From positions 124,001 to 188,000 of the forward strand of contig NZ_JASZYS010000015.1 in the NCBI RefSeq assembly GCF_030316845.1: 64,000 nucleotides of DNA, written 5' to 3'. This document shows positions 25,575 to 34,267 of the stretch, one piece after another (the first letter of the stretch is position 1; every line of letters begins with the position of its first letter). Origin of the DNA: Variovorax davisae. Lineage in GTDB: Bacteria > Pseudomonadota > Gammaproteobacteria > Burkholderiales > Burkholderiaceae_C. The notes under the pieces were generated by a model. The model did no database searches, was not told the origin of the DNA, and saw nothing but the letters and a program-made list of their open reading frames with translations. The position numbers and the translations under genes were made by a program.

Positions 25575-27626
25575 ATGGGGATAGCAATGCGCAGGCTGGC
25601 CGCCATGGCCGCCGCTTCGGCCGCCCTGGCGCTGGCCGCCTGTTCGACCGCGCCCACCGATCCGGCGCTGGCCGCGGCACAGCAGGGCGGCGCGCTGCCG
25701 CCGCTGGTGCCGATGCGGCGCTTCGTCGCCAACATCGACTATGTCGACGGCCACGCGCTGTCGCCCGATGGCAGCCGGCTGCTGTGGGCCCGGACCGTGG
25801 GCACCGACATCGGGCTGGCGGTGCGGGCGACCACCGATGCGGCAGTGCTGTCGGGCCCCGGCGTGAAGACCTTCGCCACCGGCACGCTGGCGCGGCCCGG
25901 CGTCTCCGGGCCGACCTATTCGTGGCTGCCCGACAGCCGGCACATCGCCTACCTGAAGGACTTCAGCGGCGACGAGAACACGCAGCTGTTCGTGCTCGAC
26001 AGCGAGAACCCCGCGGCCAGGCCCTGGGCCGTCACGCCATGGCCCGGCGTGCGCTCGGCCTACGTGGCCCGTGGCGCGCCGGGCAGCGCGCGCTTCTACT
26101 TCTCGAACAACGGGCGCGACCGCAGCAGCATGGACCTGTTCGAGGCCGACGCCGCCACCCGCACCATCCGGGAGGTCGCGCGCAGCGAAGCCGATGGCCG
26201 TGTGCTGGCCTGGTTCATCGGCACCGACCGGCAGCTGGCCGGCCGGACCCGCCAGCTCGGCAGCGTCGACGGCTCGGACGTGGCGGTCGAGTTGCGCAAC
26301 GCCGACGGCTCCTGGCGCCTGCTGCGCACCGTCAAGGCCTTCGACTTCTTCTGGCCGCACCGCATCGACCCGGAGGCCGGCCGCCTCTGGGCCATGACCA
26401 ACATGGGGCGCGACAAGGGGGCCCTGGTGGAGATCGACCTGGCCAGCGGGCGCGAGCGCGTGCTGGCCGAGGATGCCGAGGTCGACCTGGACTATGCCCA
26501 GTACCCGCCGCTGCGCGGCGCGCCCTACGGCTATGCGATGGAAGCCGGGCGGCCGCGCTTCGTCTACCTCGATGCGGCGCTCGGCGCCGAGGTGGCGCAG
26601 GCGGTCGCGACGGCGCGCAGCCGGGGCTGGCTCGACGCCGAGCCGGTGCTCACGCGGCCGTCGAGCAGCGCCGAGGATGCCGGCCGGCTGGTGCTGCGCG
26701 CCGTGACCGGCGACGAGTCGGTCGAGATGCTGCTCGACCGCCCGACCGGACAGCTGACGCGCCTGACCCCGCCGCGCAAGCCCGACCCGGGCCTGTTCGC
26801 GCCGATGGAGCCGTTCGCCTTCAAGACTTCCGACGGCCTCACGGTGCATGGCTACGTGGTGCGGCCGCGCGGCGTGCAGGGGCCTGCGCCGCTGGTGGTC
26901 GACATCCACGGCGGACCCTGGGCGCGCGACGACTGGCAGCCCGCGGGCTACACCACCACCCAGATGCTGGCCAACCGGGGCTATGCGGTGCTGAAGATCA
27001 ACTACCGGGGCTCGACCGGCTACGGCCGCGCCTTCATGCTGGCCGGCGCGCACGAATACAACGGACGGATGCAGCGCGACATCGCCGAGGGCGTGCAGTG
27101 GGCGATCGACCAGGGCATCGCGGATCGGCAGCGCATGGCGGTCTTCGGCGCCAGCTTCGGCGGCTTCTCGGTGCTGGCGCAGCTGATCCAGAAGCCGCAC
27201 GACTACCGCTGCGGCATCGACGTCGTCGGCGTCGCCAACTGGCCGCGGGTGATCGAGAGCTGGCCGCCGTTCTGGCGCAACCGCCACTACTTCGCGATGA
27301 CCTACGGCGACGTCGCCAAGCCCGATGAGCGGGCCGCGATGCTGGCCAATTCGCCGATCTCGCAGATCGACCGCATCACGGCGCCGCTGCTGGTGATCCA
27401 CGGCAGCAACGACGTTCGCGTGCTGCGGCAGGACTCCGACGACGTGGTGGCCGAACTGAAGCGGCTGGGGCGGCCGGTGCAGTACATGACCTTTGCCGAC
27501 GAGGGCCACAGCGTGCGCAAGTGGCGCAACCGGCTGGCGCTATGGCGCGAGGTCGAAGACACGCTGGCCACCTGCCTGGGCGGGCGCAGCAACGGCTTCG
27601 ACTACTACCAGTTGATGCCGCGCTAG
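25575..27626 (+). CDS. S9-family prolyl oligopeptidase-like peptidase, predicted lipoprotein
   Basis: A 683-residue protein: lipoprotein signal with LAAC near residue 20, a beta-propeller domain of about 370 residues, then an alpha/beta-hydrolase domain. The catalytic serine lies in FGASFGGFSVL near residue 535, the Asp in IHGSNDVRVL and the His in DEGHSVRKWRNR near residue 645. HGGPWARDDWQPAGYTT supplies the oxyanion region. This is the acylaminoacyl-peptidase/dipeptidyl-peptidase branch that cleaves short peptides in the envelope. GAGGGAGACC precedes the ATG at 25575; a second in-frame ATG lies 12 bases on. It shares a CTAG stop with the next gene. Confidence 0.88.
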   Translation: MGIAMRRLAAMAAASAALALAACSTAPTDPALAAAQQGGALPPLVPMRRFVANIDYVDGHALSPDGSRLLWARTVGTDIGLAVRATTDAAVLSGPGVKTFATGTLARPGVSGPTYSWLPDSRHIAYLKDFSGDENTQLFVLDSENPAARPWAVTPWPGVRSAYVARGAPGSARFYFSNNGRDRSSMDLFEADAATRTIREVARSEADGRVLAWFIGTDRQLAGRTRQLGSVDGSDVAVELRNADGSWRLLRTVKAFDFFWPHRIDPEAGRLWAMTNMGRDKGALVEIDLASGRERVLAEDAEVDLDYAQYPPLRGAPYGYAMEAGRPRFVYLDAALGAEVAQAVATARSRGWLDAEPVLTRPSSSAEDAGRLVLRAVTGDESVEMLLDRPTGQLTRLTPPRKPDPGLFAPMEPFAFKTSDGLTVHGYVVRPRGVQGPAPLVVDIHGGPWARDDWQPAGYTTTQMLANRGYAVLKINYRGSTGYGRAFMLAGAHEYNGRMQRDIAEGVQWAIDQGIADRQRMAVFGASFGGFSVLAQLIQKPHDYRCGIDVVGVANWPRVIESWPPFWRNRHYFAMTYGDVAKPDERAAMLANSPISQIDRITAPLLVIHGSNDVRVLRQDSDDVVAELKRLGRPVQYMTFADEGHSVRKWRNRLALWREVEDTLATCLGGRSNGFDYYQLMPR

Positions 27627-28069
27627 GCGCCGGTCGCCGCCCGGGTGGCTTCCAGGTGCAGGCGGGCCCGCTCGGCCAGCGCCATCTCGCCCGGCGTGCC
27701 GGGCGTGAAGCTGTCGACCGGCAGGGTGCGGCCGTGGGAGTCGACCGAGACGAAGACCACCAGGCACTCGGTGGTCTTGTGCATTTCGCCGCCCTTCATG
27801 TCGCCGCTGCGCACCTCGACCGAGATGTTCATGCTGCTGTTGCCGGTGTAGGCGAGGCGGGCCTCGACCTCGACCAGGTCGCCGATCATGATCGGGCGAT
27901 GGAAGCGGATGCTGCCGATGAAGACCGTGACGCAATAGCGCTTGGACCAGCTGGTCGCGCAGGCATAGCCGGCTTCGTCGATCCATTTCATGACGGTGCC
28001 GCCGTGGACCTTGCCGCCGAAGTTGACGGTGCTGGGTTCGGCCAGGAAGCGCAGGGTGATGGACGACAT
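27623..28069 (-). CDS. Acyl-CoA thioesterase, hotdog fold (YciA/BACH type)
   Basis: A 148-residue single-hotdog thioesterase hydrolysing acyl-CoAs in the cytoplasm. The diagnostic catalytic stretch is NFGGKVHGGTVMKWIDEAGYACA near residue 16, with the conserved Asp near 31, followed by the SIRFHRPIMIGDLVEVEARL strand pair. Length is usual for YciA. Its stop and the stop of the convergent S9 peptidase share the four bases CTAG. The regulator on its 5' side is co-directional but probably separately transcribed. Confidence 0.88.
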   Translation of the reverse strand: MSSITLRFLAEPSTVNFGGKVHGGTVMKWIDEAGYACATSWSKRYCVTVFIGSIRFHRPIMIGDLVEVEARLAYTGNSSMNISVEVRSGDMKGGEMHKTTECLVVFVSVDSHGRTLPVDSFTPGTPGEMALAERARLHLEATRAATGA

Positions 28070-28105
28070 GGATGGCCTGGACGAGGAGTGGATCGAGGAC
28101 GCCGA

Positions 28106-29020
28106 TTATGCGAGCGCCGCGGTGTTTCGGGGCGCGAACAGCTGGGCCACGGTGCGCCGCAGCCACATGTTGCCGGCGTCGGCATGGAAGCGCTCGTGCC
28201 AATGCTGCTTGACGGCGTAGGGCGGCAGCACGAAGGGCGGCTCCAGCACCCGCACCGGCTCCTGCGTCGCCAGCACTTCGCCGAGGATCCGCGGCACGAT
28301 CACGATCAGCTCGGTCTGTGCCACGATCCGCGCCACGCTCAGGAAGCTCGACAGCCGCACCACCACCTGGCGCTCCAGCCCGAGCCGGGCGAGGGTCTTG
28401 TCGACGATCGCGTGGCCGGTGCCCGACGAGGCGATCACCGCATGCGCCTCGGCCTCGAAGCGGCGCCGCGTGAGCCGGGCGCCGATGCGCGGGTGGTTGC
28501 GCGCCGCCAGGCAGACGAAGTTCTGCATGAACAGCGTCTGCTGGTAGAAGCCGGCGTCGAGCTGCGGCATGAAGCCGACCGCCAGGTCGACCTCGCCGTC
28601 TTCCAGCCGGCGGCCGCTGTCGACCGAGATGATCTCGGTCTCCAGCTGCACCCCCGGCGCCTGGCGCCGCAGGTGGTCGATCAGGCCCGGGAGCAGCACC
28701 ACCTCGCTGATGTCCGTCATGCAGATGCGGAAGCTGCGCCGCGCCTCGGCGGGCACGAAGCCGCCGCGGCTGCCGCGCGCCTGCTCGAGCTGGGCCAGCA
28801 CCTCGCGCACATGGACCGCCAGCCGCTGGGCATAGGGCGTGGGCTGCATGCCCTGGGCGGTGCGGGCGAACAGCCGGTCGTCGAAATGGGCGCGCAGCTT
28901 GTTGAGCATGGTGCTGGCAGCCGCCTGCGCCATGCCGAGCCGCTCGGCCGCCTTGGACACGCTGCCGGTCTTGTAGACCTCGTCGAACACGGCCAGCCAT
29001 TCGAGATCGAGTTTGGACAT
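28106..29020 (-). CDS. LysR-family regulator of the gentisate cluster
   Basis: A 304-residue LysR regulator. The winged helix-turn-helix lies at about residues 1-62 (YKTGSVSKAAERLGMAQAAASTMLNKLRA), and the effector domain spans about 90-290. It is divergent from the gentisate dioxygenase gene with 132 bases between starts, so it is the likely activator of the gentisate/3-hydroxybenzoate genes. The HTH resembles NahR/NodD-type regulators that respond to small aromatic acids. This inducer assignment is an inference. Confidence 0.9.
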   Translation of the reverse strand: MSKLDLEWLAVFDEVYKTGSVSKAAERLGMAQAAASTMLNKLRAHFDDRLFARTAQGMQPTPYAQRLAVHVREVLAQLEQARGSRGGFVPAEARRSFRICMTDISEVVLLPGLIDHLRRQAPGVQLETEIISVDSGRRLEDGEVDLAVGFMPQLDAGFYQQTLFMQNFVCLAARNHPRIGARLTRRRFEAEAHAVIASSGTGHAIVDKTLARLGLERQVVVRLSSFLSVARIVAQTELIVIVPRILGEVLATQEPVRVLEPPFVLPPYAVKQHWHERFHADAGNMWLRRTVAQLFAPRNTAALA

Positions 29021-29085
29021 GCGGCTTGATTCGGATCAAAGCGCGCATTATCCAAAAACGCTATTCGAAGTATTGGCTGCAAGGC

Positions 29086-29114
29086 TTGAACAAATAGTGG
29101 TCGGAGCCAACAAT
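29086..29114 (+). promoter_or_regulatory. Candidate promoter of the gentisate operon
   Basis: TTGAAC (29086-29091), 17 bases, then AACAAT (29109-29114), 38 bases before the dioxygenase ATG. Just upstream at 29052-29076 is a loose CCAA/TTGG-ended dyad that could be the LysR-binding site. Spacing is ideal for a sigma-70 promoter, though the -10 match is only moderate. Confidence 0.45.
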
Positions 29115-29152
29115 CCGCTCCATCGGCGCCCCGACGCCAGGAGACACGCCCC

Positions 29153-30190
29153 ATGAACGACCGCCGCGCCTACTACGAGCGCATCCGTCCGCTGAACCTG
29201 ACCCCGCTGTGGGAGTCGCTGCATGCGCTGGTGCCGCGCGAGCCGCAGACGCCCTGCGTGCCGGCGCTCTGGCGCTACGACGAAATCCGGCCGCTGGTGA
29301 TGGAGTCGGCCGCGCTGATCACCGCCGAAGAGGCGGTGCGCCGGGTGCTGGTGCTCGAGAACCCGGCGATCCCGGGCCGCTCCTCGATCACCCAGTCGCT
29401 CTATGCCGGCCTGCAGCTGATCATGCCGGGCGAGGTGGCGCCCTCGCACCGCCACGTGCAGTCGGCGCTGCGCTTCATCGTCGACGGCAAGGGCGCCTAC
29501 ACCACGGTCGGCGGCGAGCGCACCACGATGCATCCGGGCGACTTCATCATCACCCCCTCGTGGGCCTGGCACGACCACGGCAACGAGGGCATCGCGGGCG
29601 CGAGCGAGCCGGTGGTCTGGCTCGACGGGCTCGACATCCCGATGATCCGCTTCTTCGACGCCGGCTTCGCCGAGAACGACGACGCCCGCATGCAGCAGGT
29701 GGCGCGGCCCGAGGGCCACAGCCTGGCGCGCTTCGGCCACAACATGGTGCCGGTGCGGCATGACCATGCCTCGCCCACCTCGCCGATCTTCAACTACCCC
29801 TATGCGCGCAGCCGCGAGGCGCTGGCCCAGCTGCAGAAGCAGGAGGCACCCGATGCCTGGCTGGGCCACAAGCTGCGCTACATCAACCCGCTGACCGGCG
29901 GCTCGCCGATGCCCACCATCGCGACGAACCTGCAGCTGCTGCCGGCCGGCTTCAGCGGCAAGGCGCACCGCGCCACCGATGGCGCCGTCTACAGCGTGGT
30001 CGAAGGCCAGGGCACGGCCGAGATCGGCGGCCAGCGCTTCAGCTTCGGCCCGCGCGACACTTTCGTCGTGCCTTCCTGGGCGCCGCTGCGCCTGGCGGCC
30101 GGCGAAGAGACCGTGTTGTTCAGCTTCTCCGACCGCCCGGTCCAGCAGGCCATCGGCGTGCTGCGCGAAGCCTTCCTCGACGACGCCTGA
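29153..30190 (+). CDS. gtdA: Gentisate 1,2-dioxygenase
   Basis: A 345-residue bicupin Fe(II) dioxygenase that opens gentisate to maleylpyruvate. The first cupin carries the metal ligands in PSHRHVQSALRF (about residue 101) and DFIITPSWAWHDHGN (about 130). A second cupin runs from about 255 with AHRATDGAVYSVVEGQG. Length fits the family. CAGGAGACACGCCCC precedes the ATG. It is the first gene of a run ending at 35610 and is divergent from a LysR regulator. Confidence 0.95.
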   Translation: MNDRRAYYERIRPLNLTPLWESLHALVPREPQTPCVPALWRYDEIRPLVMESAALITAEEAVRRVLVLENPAIPGRSSITQSLYAGLQLIMPGEVAPSHRHVQSALRFIVDGKGAYTTVGGERTTMHPGDFIITPSWAWHDHGNEGIAGASEPVVWLDGLDIPMIRFFDAGFAENDDARMQQVARPEGHSLARFGHNMVPVRHDHASPTSPIFNYPYARSREALAQLQKQEAPDAWLGHKLRYINPLTGGSPMPTIATNLQLLPAGFSGKAHRATDGAVYSVVEGQGTAEIGGQRFSFGPRDTFVVPSWAPLRLAAGEETVLFSFSDRPVQQAIGVLREAFLDDA

Positions 30191-30257
30191 ATTCCGGGCT
30201 GCCCCGCGCAGCCATTCCCCTTGATCCCCATCGCCGCCGCCTGCGGCAGGAGCCCCC

Positions 30258-30962
30258 ATGTCCTTCGTCCTTCCTCCCCCGGCCATCGTCGGCCTCCCCG
30301 TGGCCGGCTCGGCCGCGTTGTTCCCGGTGCGCCGCGTCTACTGCGTCGGCCGCAACTACGCCGCCCATGCGCGCGAAATGGGCTTCGACCCCGACCGCGA
30401 ACCCCCCTTCTTCTTCTGCAAGCCGAACGACGACGCCTCGGTGGTGCCGGTGGCGGCCGGCACCACCGTCGCCATTCCCTACCCGGCGCAGACCGCCAAC
30501 TACCACTACGAGGCCGAGCTGGTGGTGGCGATCGGCGAGGGCGGCCGCGACATCGCGGTCGACGACGCGCATCGCCACATCTACGGCTACGCGGCCGGCC
30601 TCGACATGACCCGGCGCGACCTGCAGATGAAGATGCGCGAGCAGGGCCGGCCATGGGAGATCGGCAAGGCCTTCGACTTCTCGGCCCCGGTGGGCGTGCT
30701 GCGCCCGCGCGCCGCGATGGGCGAGCTGACAACCGGCGCGATCACGCTCGAGGTCGACGGCGTACCGCGCCAGCAGAGCGACATCCGCCACCTGATCTGG
30801 TCGGTCGGCGAGGTCATCGCCAACCTGTCGACGCTGTTCGCGCTGCAGCCGGGCGACCTGATCTTCACCGGCACGCCGGAGGGCGTGGGCACGGTGCAGC
30901 GCGGCCAGACGATGTGCGTGCGCGTCGACGGCCTGGAGCCGATCTCGGTGCGGGTCGAATGA
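30258..30962 (+). CDS. nagK: Fumarylpyruvate (or maleylpyruvate) hydrolase, FAH family
   Basis: A 234-residue fumarylacetoacetate-hydrolase-fold enzyme expected to split fumarylpyruvate into fumarate and pyruvate after gentisate cleavage. YCVGRNYAAHAREMG starts the domain near residue 29. EAELVVAIGEGGRDI supplies metal-binding acidic residues near 79, and PGDLIFTGTPEGVGTVQRG is the C-terminal signature. GCAGGAGCCCCC precedes the ATG. It follows the dioxygenase by 67 bases. No maleylpyruvate isomerase gene is adjacent, so the enzyme either depends on one elsewhere or acts directly on maleylpyruvate. Confidence 0.9.
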   Translation: MSFVLPPPAIVGLPVAGSAALFPVRRVYCVGRNYAAHAREMGFDPDREPPFFFCKPNDDASVVPVAAGTTVAIPYPAQTANYHYEAELVVAIGEGGRDIAVDDAHRHIYGYAAGLDMTRRDLQMKMREQGRPWEIGKAFDFSAPVGVLRPRAAMGELTTGAITLEVDGVPRQQSDIRHLIWSVGEVIANLSTLFALQPGDLIFTGTPEGVGTVQRGQTMCVRVDGLEPISVRVE

Positions 30963-30982
30963 CCTTGCAGAAGGTGAACATC

Positions 30983-32197
30983 ATGGCAACCGGGAACAAG
31001 CCCTCCGTGCTGCTGGTCGGCGGCGGCATCGGCGGCATGGCGGCCGCGCTGGCGCTGGCGCGCCTGGGCCTCGGCGTCGACCTGCTGGAGCAGAGCGCCG
31101 CCATCGGCGAGATCGGCGCCGGCCTGCAGCTCGGGCCCAACGCCTTCGCGGCGCTCGACGCCCTCGGGGTGGGCGAGGCGGTGCGGCGCAGCGCGGTCTT
31201 CAGCGAGCGGCTGGTGATGATGGACGCGGTCGACTGCAGCGAGGTCGCGTCGGTGCCGGTCGGCGAGGCCTTCCGCGCCCGCTTTCGCAACCCGTACGCC
31301 GTGAGCCACCGGGCCGACCTGCACGGCGCGCTCCATGCGGCCGTGAAGCAGCAGCCGCTGATCCGCGTCCACACCGGGGCCCAGGTCGAGGCACTGGATC
31401 TCGGCGCGCGCGGGGCGACGGCGGTCACGCGCGACGGCCGCCGCTTCGCAGCCGACGCCATCGTCGGCTGCGACGGCGTGAAGTCGGTGGTGCGTGCCCG
31501 GCTGGTCGGTGATGCGCCGCGGGTCTCGGGCCACGTGGTCTACCGCGCCGTCGTGCCGGCGGCCGACATGCCCGAGGACCTGCGCTGGAACGCGCCCGTG
31601 GTCTGGGCCGGCCCCGACTGCCACCTGGTGCACTACCCGCTGCGCCAGGGCGAGCAATACAACCTGGTCGTCACCTTCCACAGCCGCGAGCGCGAGGAAT
31701 GGGGCGTGAGCGACGGCAGCAAGGCCGAGGTGATGTCGTACTTCGAGGGCGTGCATGCGCGCCCGCGCCAGCTGCTCGACCGGCCGACCTCGTGGCGGCG
31801 CTGGAGCACCGCCGACCGCGAACCGGTCGCCCGCTGGAGCGAAGGCTGCGCGACCCTGCTGGGCGATGCCGCGCATCCGATGATGCAGTACCTCGCGCAG
31901 GGTGCCTGCATGGCGCTGGAAGACGCGGTCACGCTCGGCGCCGCGGTCGAGGCCTGCGACTTCGACCTCGATGCCGGCTTCCGGCTCTATGCCTCGGCCC
32001 GGGTGGCGCGCACGGCACGTGTCGTGCTGTCGGTGCGCGAGATGGGGCGGATCTACCACGCCAAGGGCGTCGAGCGGCTGGTGCGCAACGGCCTCTGGAC
32101 CGGCCGCACGCCCGAACGCTTCTACGACGCGGTCGAATGGCTCTACGGCTGGCGCCCCGCGCTGTGCCTGGACGACGCGCGTGCCACGGCGACCTGA
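30983..32197 (+). CDS. FAD-dependent 3-hydroxybenzoate 6-monooxygenase-like enzyme
   Basis: A 404-residue class A flavoprotein monooxygenase. The N-terminal LLVGGGIGGMAAALALARLG binds FAD, VGCDGVKSVVR near residue 155 is the DG motif, and TLLGDAAHPMMQYLAQGACMALEDA near residue 290 is the GD motif typical of 3-hydroxybenzoate 6-hydroxylase and salicylate hydroxylase relatives. Its position after gentisate dioxygenase and its hydrolase suggests it makes gentisate from 3-hydroxybenzoate. I preferred the ATG at 30983 because AAGGTG lies 7 bases upstream. An in-frame ATG at 30959 overlaps the previous stop and would add eight residues. Confidence 0.85.
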   Translation: MATGNKPSVLLVGGGIGGMAAALALARLGLGVDLLEQSAAIGEIGAGLQLGPNAFAALDALGVGEAVRRSAVFSERLVMMDAVDCSEVASVPVGEAFRARFRNPYAVSHRADLHGALHAAVKQQPLIRVHTGAQVEALDLGARGATAVTRDGRRFAADAIVGCDGVKSVVRARLVGDAPRVSGHVVYRAVVPAADMPEDLRWNAPVVWAGPDCHLVHYPLRQGEQYNLVVTFHSREREEWGVSDGSKAEVMSYFEGVHARPRQLLDRPTSWRRWSTADREPVARWSEGCATLLGDAAHPMMQYLAQGACMALEDAVTLGAAVEACDFDLDAGFRLYASARVARTARVVLSVREMGRIYHAKGVERLVRNGLWTGRTPERFYDAVEWLYGWRPALCLDDARATAT

Positions 32198-32240
32198 TAC
32201 AAAGGCGCCGGCATGTTTTAACAATCGCGAGACAAACCGA

Positions 32241-33224
32241 ATGAAATCCCTCCTGTCGTTGATCGCCGCCGGCGCCGCGGCCCTGCTGTCCATCCCGGTG
32301 GCCGCGCAGGCGCCGGCCGCGGACTTCCCGAGCAAGCCGGTGACCATCGTCACGCCCTTCGCCGCCGGCAGCGGGCCCGATGCGGTGCTGCGGCTGGTCT
32401 CCGACAAGCTCGGCCGGCTCTGGAACCAGCGCGTGCTGGTCGACAACAAGCCCGGCGGCGGCGGCTTCATCGCGATCGAGCAGGCCAGGCGCGCCGCGCC
32501 CGACGGCTACACGCTGCTGCAGCTCGACAGCGAGCACATCGCCGCCCTGCCGCACTTGTACAAGTCGCGCAACTTCGTGACCCTGCAGCATTTCGACCCG
32601 GTGGCCTCGCTGTTCCGCACGCCGTTCTTCGTCGCCGTGCCGACCGACTCGAAGTGGAAGACCATGGGCGACCTGGTGGCCGCCGCCAAGGCCCAGCCGG
32701 GCCAGGTCAGCTACGGCTCGTGGGGTGTCGGCAGTCCGGGCCACCTGGGCGGCCAGCAGCTGGAGGCGCTGACCGGCACCCACATGCAGCACGTGCCCTA
32801 CCGAGAGGTCTCGCAGCTGTTCGCCAACGTGGGCTCGGGCGAGGTGGCGTGGAGCTTCGCCAGCCTGCCGTCGAGCCAGGGCATCTACAAGGCCGGCAAG
32901 CTGCGCTACATCGCGATCGCGGCGCCCCGGCGCATCCCGCAGATGCCCGACGTGCCCACCATGGCCGAATCCGGCGGCCCGGCCGGGCTGGAGGTGAATT
33001 CCTTCGTCTCGCTGCTGACGCCCAAGGGCGTGCCGGCCGCGATCCGGGCCCGGATCAACGCCGACGTCGCCAAGGTCATCGCCGACCCCGAGATCCGGGC
33101 CCGCTTCGACACCTTCGCGTTCGAGCCGCTGGCCTGGTCGCCCGAGGAGATCGAGCGCAACGCCGAAGCCAAGTCGAGGATCTACGGCGATCTGGTGCGA
33201 CGCGGCAACATCAGCCTCGAATGA
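32241..33224 (+). CDS. Bug-family TTT substrate-binding protein (first of two)
   Basis: A 327-residue periplasmic binding protein of the tripartite tricarboxylate transporter (TctC/Bug) family. The signal peptide ends around residue 23 (AAQA), and the mature start PSKPVTIVTPFAAGSGPDAVLR and VDNKPGGGGFIA are the family signature. TctA and TctB membrane genes are absent, as is usual for the many orphan Bug proteins of Burkholderiales. Placed after the 3-hydroxybenzoate hydroxylase (43-base gap), it may bind the cluster's aromatic substrate. The gap contains TTTTAACAAT, a possible weak internal promoter. Confidence 0.9.
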   Translation: MKSLLSLIAAGAAALLSIPVAAQAPAADFPSKPVTIVTPFAAGSGPDAVLRLVSDKLGRLWNQRVLVDNKPGGGGFIAIEQARRAAPDGYTLLQLDSEHIAALPHLYKSRNFVTLQHFDPVASLFRTPFFVAVPTDSKWKTMGDLVAAAKAQPGQVSYGSWGVGSPGHLGGQQLEALTGTHMQHVPYREVSQLFANVGSGEVAWSFASLPSSQGIYKAGKLRYIAIAAPRRIPQMPDVPTMAESGGPAGLEVNSFVSLLTPKGVPAAIRARINADVAKVIADPEIRARFDTFAFEPLAWSPEEIERNAEAKSRIYGDLVRRGNISLE

Positions 33225-33286
33225 CGTCTCGTTACAAGAGCGGGCTATCCTCGGGTTCTCGTTCGTTCCTCCTTCCTCCTTCCGCC

Positions 33287-34267
33287 ATGCATCCCACCCA
33301 GAGAGCCCTCCTGATCGCTGCCGCCTGCGGCATCGCCACCGCCGCCCTGCCGTTCGCCGCCTCGGCGCAGGGCGCGGCCTGGCCGACCAAGCCGATCCGG
33401 CTGATCGTCGGCTTTCCCGGCGGCTCGACGCCCGACATCGCGGCCCGCACCATCGCCGAGCCGCTGTCCAAGGCGCTCGGCCAGCCGGTGGTGGTCGACA
33501 ACAAGCCGGGCGCCTCGGGCAACATCGCGGCCGACCAGGTGGCCAAGGCGAGCGACGACCACACGCTGGGGATCGTCATCAACGGCAACCTGACCTCGTC
33601 GAAGATGCTGTACCCGAAGCTGCCCTACGACCCGGGCAAGGACTTCACCTACCTGTCGCTGATCGCCACCGCGCCGCTGGTGCTGGTGGGCCAGGCGAGC
33701 CTGCCGACCGGCGCCGCCTTCTTCGACGCCGCGCGCAAGGGCGGCGACAAGTGGAGCTACGGCTCGGTCGGCGTCGGCTCGGTGGGGCACCTCGGCATGG
33801 AGTTGCTCAAGAGCAAGGTGCCGGGCCTGAAGGCCGAGCACGTGCCCTACCAGGGCAACCCGCAGGTCATGACCGACCTGATCGGCAACCAGATCCAGAT
33901 GGCGCTGATCCCGCCCGGCGTGGCGCTGCCGCAGGTCAAGGCCGGCAAGGTCAAGGCGGTCGGCCTGACCAGCGGACGCAGCACGCTGGCGCCCGACGTG
34001 CCGGCGCTGGCGGACGCGGGCGTGCGCGACTTCAGCCTCGAAGTCTGGACCGCGCTGGTCGGCCCGGCCAGCCTGTCGAAGACGGCGCAGGACCGCATCA
34101 CGAAGGAACTGGCGACCATCATGAAGTCGCCCGACGTGCGCCAGAAGCTGTTCGAGCAGGGCTGGCAGGCGGTCGGCACCTCGCCCGACGGCATGCGCAC
34201 GCGGGTGAAGGAAGAAGCAGCCATCATGACCAAGATCATCTCGACCAACGGAATCAAGCTCCAGTGA
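33287..34267 (+). CDS. Bug-family TTT substrate-binding protein (second of two)
   Basis: A 326-residue periplasmic Bug protein, clearly paralogous to its neighbour in fold but diverged in sequence. The signal peptide ends ASAQG near residue 26, followed by WPTKPIRLIVGFPGGSTPDIAART and VVVDNKPGASGNIAADQVAK. The ATG at 33287 begins the signal peptide. The stop overlaps the GTG start of the next FAD oxidoreductase (GTGA at 34264-34267), so the two are translationally coupled. The coupling suggests the ligand is the substrate of that oxidoreductase; this is inference. Confidence 0.9.
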   Translation: MHPTQRALLIAAACGIATAALPFAASAQGAAWPTKPIRLIVGFPGGSTPDIAARTIAEPLSKALGQPVVVDNKPGASGNIAADQVAKASDDHTLGIVINGNLTSSKMLYPKLPYDPGKDFTYLSLIATAPLVLVGQASLPTGAAFFDAARKGGDKWSYGSVGVGSVGHLGMELLKSKVPGLKAEHVPYQGNPQVMTDLIGNQIQMALIPPGVALPQVKAGKVKAVGLTSGRSTLAPDVPALADAGVRDFSLEVWTALVGPASLSKTAQDRITKELATIMKSPDVRQKLFEQGWQAVGTSPDGMRTRVKEEAAIMTKIISTNGIKLQ

